Shown piece after piece: positions 59,196 to 64,000 of a DNA stretch of 64,000 nucleotides. The position numbers and the translations under genes were made by a program. Within the stretch, counting starts at the first letter, position 1. Every line of letters starts with the position of its first letter. Below the pieces are notes generated by a model that worked only from the letters and a program-made list of their open reading frames with translations, did not search any database and had not been told where the DNA came from. The DNA is from Tetragonia tetragonoides (lineage: Eukaryota > Streptophyta > Magnoliopsida > Caryophyllales > Aizoaceae), in the NCBI GenBank assembly GCA_038025085.1, contig CM076146.1:25924501-25988500 (forward strand), read 5' to 3'.

Positions 59196-59594
59196 CTCAC
59201 TTAGGCTCCGTTTGATTCACCTGATAAATTAAACTGGTCTAAATTGAACTGAACTGAACTGAACTGAACTGAACTGAACTGAACTGAATTGATTTTTTAA
59301 ACTTGACCATCAACCATTTAAAATTCGTCCAAACATAGTCAATATTTGACCCATTTAAAAGTATGTTTTGAGATCATTCCGATGACATAATTATCATCAT
59401 GAAATTATTTCGAAATAAAAAGTTATATGAGTGATAAAGTTACACATAGATTGAACTGGACTAAATTTAAGTAAAATTAAGATGAATCAAACAGAGCCTT
59501 AATGTTATTGGAGGTTTATACCATTGGAAAGGAAGGGTTAAGAAAAGAGGATTTTTGCATTGATGATGTGGCACAATGTAAAAACCTATGCTCT
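59196..59594 (+). repeat. Repeat X, copy 1, right part, itself split by a MITE
   Basis: After the Athila target duplication, CTCAC continues copy 1. The 59204-59498 MITE interrupts it, and it resumes as TGTTATTGGAGGTTTATACC to about 59590. It matches copy 2 (59595-59842) in GGTTTATACCATTGG, AAGGGGTTAAGAAAA-like and TGATGATGTGG blocks. Confidence 0.8.
59204..59498. mobile_element. Tourist/Harbinger-like MITE
   Basis: 295 bp with ends GGCTCCGTTTGATTC and GAATCAAACAGAGCC, flanked by TTA on both sides (59201-59203 and 59499-59501), the 3 bp target of PIF/Harbinger MITEs. A (GAACT)n run of about seven units lies near 59250-59288. No coding capacity. Confidence 0.88.
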
Positions 59595-59842
59595 AAGAGC
59601 ATCTCCAATGCAAGGTTTTTGGAGAGGTTTGTGAGGTGAAAAACTCTCCCAAAAAACCTCTACCTATAGTGACAAACCTATAAATCTCTTTTTTCTATAA
59701 ACCACTTTGTTTAGACAAACTAGGTTTGTGGCATAATCTTTTTCTAAATTGGGTCCCTCACCTAGAGGGTTTTGAAGGTTTATACCATTGGGAGAAAGGG
59801 GTTAAGAAAAAAGGATTTTTACACTGATGATGTGGTACACTG
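59595..59842 (+). repeat. Repeat X, copy 2 (intact)
   Basis: Second, unbroken copy of the MITE-like repeat, starting AAGAGCATCTCCAATGCAAGG and ending GATGATGTGGTACACTG. It lies in tandem with copy 1. The AGCATCTCCAATG start is common in plant MITEs; no clear inverted end was found. Confidence 0.75.
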
Positions 59843-60284
59843 TTTTTGCGAATATTTTTTATGGTTTACAAAATTCTGTGGGCCCAACTTAATAAAATTC
59901 CGTCCCGCGTCCCTAAACCGATCTTCCTAGCAAAGCCAACGAAAATCAGACGAAAACAAGCTTTTTGAGAGCGACAATCAGAATTCAGAACATCTGAAAC
60001 CTTCTTCATAAATTGGGTGAGCTACAAAAAAATAAAAATAAAAATAATTGGACCCTCACGAATTATTTGCACATTGCCCTTTATATGCATTCTATAGTAT
60101 TTGCCTCTCAATCGGATTTCTAAAAATCCCCAATTTTCACCACCTATCTCTCTCCTTGTAGGATTCCTAATGTGCCTTAGCTTCTCTTCTAACAAACAAA
60201 CTAATACCCTTTTTCTGCTGAAAATTTTTTGACACTAAAGAGCACTATTAGCTTTGTGGGGAGAAAAAAATAGAGAGAGGAAAG
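59843..60284 (+). promoter_or_regulatory. Putative promoter and 5' leader of the BRO1-domain gene
   Basis: Sequence between repeat X and the ATG at 60285. It is purine-rich near the start codon (GAGAGAGGAAAGATGATG). No TATA box can be assigned with confidence. Confidence 0.35.
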
Positions 60285-62948
60285 ATGATGTTACAGTACA
60301 AAGGTTTATCTGGGCATAAGACGAAAAGGGTATTCTCTTTTTCCCTGACCTTTTCTGTTAAATGTCTCAAATTTTCTTTGGTAATCATTAGTTTGACCTT
60401 GAATTATGTCAAAATTGATTGAATTTTTTCTGGGTCTTGTTTGAATTTGTTGGTATGTTGTATATTTTCTTCCTGGGGTTTGGAGACATTAGTTAATGTT
60501 AGAATATAAGTAGTGTGACAAACTGGTGAAATCAATCAATAATACAGAAAATTTTGAGAATTGGGTAATACAGTACTGTATTGTACGAATTCTTGCAGTG
60601 ATTATGATGTTAAGCATTAGTAAGGATGTCTTTGTATGCCAATTTTCATGTTAGGGTCGGACCAAATCCGAAATCGTGTATATGGCAAATAGAATCAGCA
60701 TTGATGTTTAAACATGCTAACAGTGTGGAAATTGGAATGAATTTGTATAAACTTATGCCCAATTTGTGTTACATTATGATTTATGAGGTTAAGAAAAAAG
60801 ATAATTTTTTTGTTATATTGCTGTTAGATGTAAGACATAGTATCTCTGTGCCCACAGGTTGTGTTTGAAGATGTGTTCAGTGCGCTTGATTCTGCCAGTC
60901 TTGAGCAATTGAAGGAGCTAACTGCAAAGCGTAGAATAGTTGAGGAGTTTGTTAATGAGACCAGCTGCATTACTGAAGCAACTGCTAGGGAGATATATGG
61001 AGGGCTGACTTCTCGTCATCAACAGGTCCACTATGTAATGCTTTTTTTGAGCATCATTTGTAATGATTTCAATTCTTTGCTTTTTTCCCCGTTGGTGGTT
61101 GATGAAAACTGACATCAGCTGGTTATACTACCCTCTTGTTTGTGCCACACTGATAATTTGAATATGCTGAAACTTGACTTCTCATCTTGGAGGGAGAAGG
61201 GAAGGTTTAGTTGTCTTGTTACCTTTCTGGTCCTTGTGGCTTAATTAAAAGCGCTTCTAAGTAACCTATTTATAGTTGATTGTTAAAGTCAATTAGTCAG
61301 GTGGTTGCGAATTTCGTTGGAGATAACTGGGTGGTCTGCGACAATGAGATTACTACCAGTACTTGTCAAACATTTTGGCACCACTTCAAGGTTGTGCAAA
61401 ATGTGCTCTGATAAGGACACATAACAACCAGCCTCTTCGCAGATTGTAGCCTTGTATGTTCAAAGAACCAATAAGTTGACCTGCTTTAATCTGAAGTCTG
61501 TCAAGGATGTTTCGTTTTTAATTGATGCAAATTCTCTTGAGAACTATAACTAGGAAGTTACAGATTTACAGTTAGACGGACAGCGGTGCTGTACAATTTA
61601 CCAGCAAATCTACTGCAGTTGAAAGATAATGAGAAGGATAGATGACTTGAGAAGCACTTAAAAACAGGTCTTGTTGCTTTTGTGTGTCTAGTGTTCAAAA
61701 TTTAAGTGAAATTTGCTTTTATTAGTTGATAATTTCACCTCTTTCTTTTTGGAGTCTTAATAACCTTCTTTTGTTTAGCTCTGGAGAAAGTTGTAAAATT
61801 TAAAACTGTTCAACATAAGATGCATATGTAGATCAATCTACAGGATGCAAATCAACAAATCTATATCCACAGAATACATTAGTAATAACATAGATTCTTT
61901 AGTGAATGAACTTGAAACAGTCTTATTCTAGTAGCAGTGCTTTAGGAATCTAGAAGCTTCTTGGTTCGTAAAAGTTGAAAGACAATGGCTTTTTAATGAC
62001 TCAGGTTTATTCAACTTTGCCTGATTATTGATGCGTATCTGATATTGTTACTGCTCTGGTAACTTGTGCCCGTGCTTTTGACTGAGACATGTTCCTAATA
62101 TCTCAGGATCTCCAGAAGCTGGAACAGTACTTGCCATTACTGGATAACCTGATTCTCCATGTTGATTCAGTTAGTGCCAGTCTAAAAATAAATAGGTGGA
62201 TTCCAGAGCTGAAAATACGGTGGACAAGCACCCTAAGCTCATCATCTGTATTTCGAATCAAAGGTCCCAAGTTTTTCCAAATTGATAGTCTAAAATATGA
62301 GCTCGTGATGGCCCTTTTCGTATACGGCGTGACTCTTCGTGAGAGAGCTTTTGAAATTCTTTCAGTAGGTCAGTATTTAGTACTTCAATCTTATTCTTGC
62401 CTGTTTCTCACTCTTTATTCCTTTGTACCTCTTTCCTGTATTCAAAGATATGCATTATTATAGATTTGCAGCAGTCTGCCTCCCTTCTGAAAAAAGCTTC
62501 TGGGGTCTACAGCTATCTGAATGCTGAGGTCCTCCCATCATTACAGCCAATATTGCCTCCAGAGAAGCCGCTAGAAGCTACGATCATTTTATCTTCTGTT
62601 ATGAGTCTTTTTTGCTTGGCAGAAGCTCAGGTTAGTGCTATAGTCTTCTTTACAGAAAATTAGTGATTTGCCTTCGTTTCTTTTATGGTATATGACTAAA
62701 TGGACATTTGTAGTCCAATTCACTTTCTTGTTGCTTGGCTCGCTGCTGTTACTGAGATGCTGTGTCTGCTGTGTCTTACTAACCATCATATTTTCAAGGC
62801 TATAGCAATAAAGAAGGCAGAAAAAATGGGCATATCTGCTGGTGTTCTATCGAAGTTGCACTATGGTATCTCACAATTCCTTGGTGAAGCAATTGCTCTT
62901 CTGCAGTCAGGAGCTAGAGATTGCAAAGACATTTCACGGGACTTTGTG
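60285..62948 (+). CDS. BRO1-domain protein (BROX-like), first five exons, 3' end outside window
   Basis: Exons 60285-60329, 60858-61025, 62107-62368, 62464-62630 and 62799-62948, all with GT/AG borders and matching phases, give 264 codons. The start MMLQYKGLSGHKTKR leads into VVFEDVFSALDSASLEQLKE. Later blocks (QDLQKLEQYLPLLDNLILHV, IDSLKYELVMALFVYGVTLR, SVMSLFCLAEAQ, AIAIKKAEKMG) match the helical BRO1 fold, where the YELVMALF..G.TLRERA helix region is typical. BRO1 domains bind the ESCRT-III subunit CHMP4/SNF7 and act at endosomes. Plants have a small family of stand-alone BRO1-like proteins of about 400 residues, so roughly a third is missing. The exact paralogue and any C-terminal lipid motif cannot be seen. 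Confidence 0.88.
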
Positions 62949-64000
62949 GTAAGTACATATAATATATAAATGCATGAGACCTATGTTTCTTCCTTGATAG
63001 GACCTTCAGGTTTTGAAATTAATGTCCTTAATGGTGTTATTGGATGGCTTTAACTGGTGTACTATCTTCCCACTCTGAACTTTGCTTTATGGAAGCGTTG
63101 AGCCGTTGAATAATCAAATATTCACCATCAGCCATTTTCAGGCGTTTTGCTTCTTGCGTAATAGGTTTCCCCAAAATTGAAGTTTTTGGATCTATTTGAG
63201 GACTCGCTTACAGTTTCCAGTCAAATTTGGAAAAAGTTTTCTCAAGTTAAGATCATTTCTTTAATTCCCTTTTCTTTGTTGCTTCTGTTAACGCCACCAA
63301 TAGTGGAATACACAGTGTGTGTTAATGTTGGTATTCCTGTATACACACAATCAGAAGAATAGGATGCAGAAGGGGAATGCCTTAGATTTTGTTCCTTATG
63401 GAGCTATAAATCTAGATTGCTGGTCCATTGCAATAGAATTGGGTCTGATTACTCTCAAATTAGTGCCACCTGTTGGTCAATAGTGTTCTGGTTAGCCCCT
63501 CTTTTAGGAGAGGTGTGAGAGTCTCCTGTAGAGGAGGCAATCTGTATGTAATTTGTGTCTAGGCATGATCCATGTTCCTTCTAATTGCTAAACAATGATT
63601 TCTGGACATAATTTTGGCAGTTATTAAAAGATCATTATATCATGCCATAGTATGCCATGACCCTAACGCCTCAGAAAGCTCCTATCTACAGCAAGGCATG
63701 TTTAGGCGCAGCTGACCCTACAACTATATAAGAGGTTCATGCTACTTTACAACATGTAAGAAGCAGAGGATAGTTAAATGCTAAATTTGATTCACCCCAT
63801 TGTACTAGCAAGAAGTTTACTCTCAATTCATGGTCAAAATTGTATATGCAAGTATTATGGATGCTTGAGTGATCAAAAGAGCAGATCAAGTCCTTGAAAC
63901 AAATAAACATGTGTATGAAGAAATATAGTTGCACTTTACCCGATAGCTTGACTCCCCCCATAAAAAAGGAAACTAAGCAGAGTGAAAGTCTGAAAGAACT
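62949..64000 (+). other. Probable intron of the BRO1-domain gene
   Basis: The exon ending at 62948 has a strong donor (GTAAGT), and no convincing next exon appears before the window ends. Open frames at 63177-63362 (+) and 63737-63961 (-) show no domain. Confidence 0.45.

Noticed and set aside
63177..63362. Candidate sixth exon of the BRO1-domain gene
   Set aside because: No clear acceptor, and the translation does not continue the family pattern.

Overview
This is nuclear DNA from a flowering plant, most likely a dicot. The genes have many short exons and GT/AG introns, and the repeats are typical plant types: Copia and Athila LTR elements, a CACTA transposon, hAT, Stowaway and Tourist MITEs, a LINE and a SINE tail. 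I cannot name the species. There is no bacterial operon, CRISPR array or phage module.

Layout. Positions 1-5553 are a gene graveyard. They hold the end of a Stowaway MITE, a papain-like cysteine protease pseudogene on the minus strand, an LTR-element remnant with a hAT-like MITE inside it, and exons of a WAT1-like (EamA) transporter. That transporter is split at 5553 by a 10.2 kb Copia element (5554-15727, target duplication GGATG). The Copia element was itself hit three times: by a gypsy-type solo LTR (9297-10786), a hAT MITE (11165-11550) and a non-autonomous CACTA element (12044-15009). Target duplications are recognisable at all of these junctions, so the nesting order is readable. A minisatellite and a 5'-truncated LINE follow (16.6-19.4 kb).

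The gene-rich core is 21.4-37.4 kb. It holds a 12-exon GDT1-like Golgi cation transporter gene (+), a 3-exon plastid ClpS1 gene (-, convergent with it) and an 8-exon LHT-type amino-acid transporter gene (-). All three read as complete frames of the usual family length. They are unrelated housekeeping or transport genes, not a pathway cluster.

From 42.1 to 59.2 kb lies a 17 kb Athila-type gypsy element on the minus strand (target duplication GGTCC). It has degraded gag-pol but one uninterrupted 494-codon ORF. Inside it sits a 4.1 kb Copia-derived non-autonomous LTR element (46900-51040, target duplication CTCAC) with two apparently identical 468 bp LTRs. Its interior carries a recognisable fragment of a GH9 endo-beta-1,4-glucanase gene. 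This is the most notable discovery in the window: gene-fragment capture by a recently active, non-coding LTR element. The Athila element had landed in one copy of a tandemly repeated MITE-like sequence.

The right end (60285-64000) holds the first five exons of a BRO1-domain protein gene (+), which runs off the window.

All exon joins were made by eye from splice consensus, reading frame and remembered family features. No alignment or transcript data were available.
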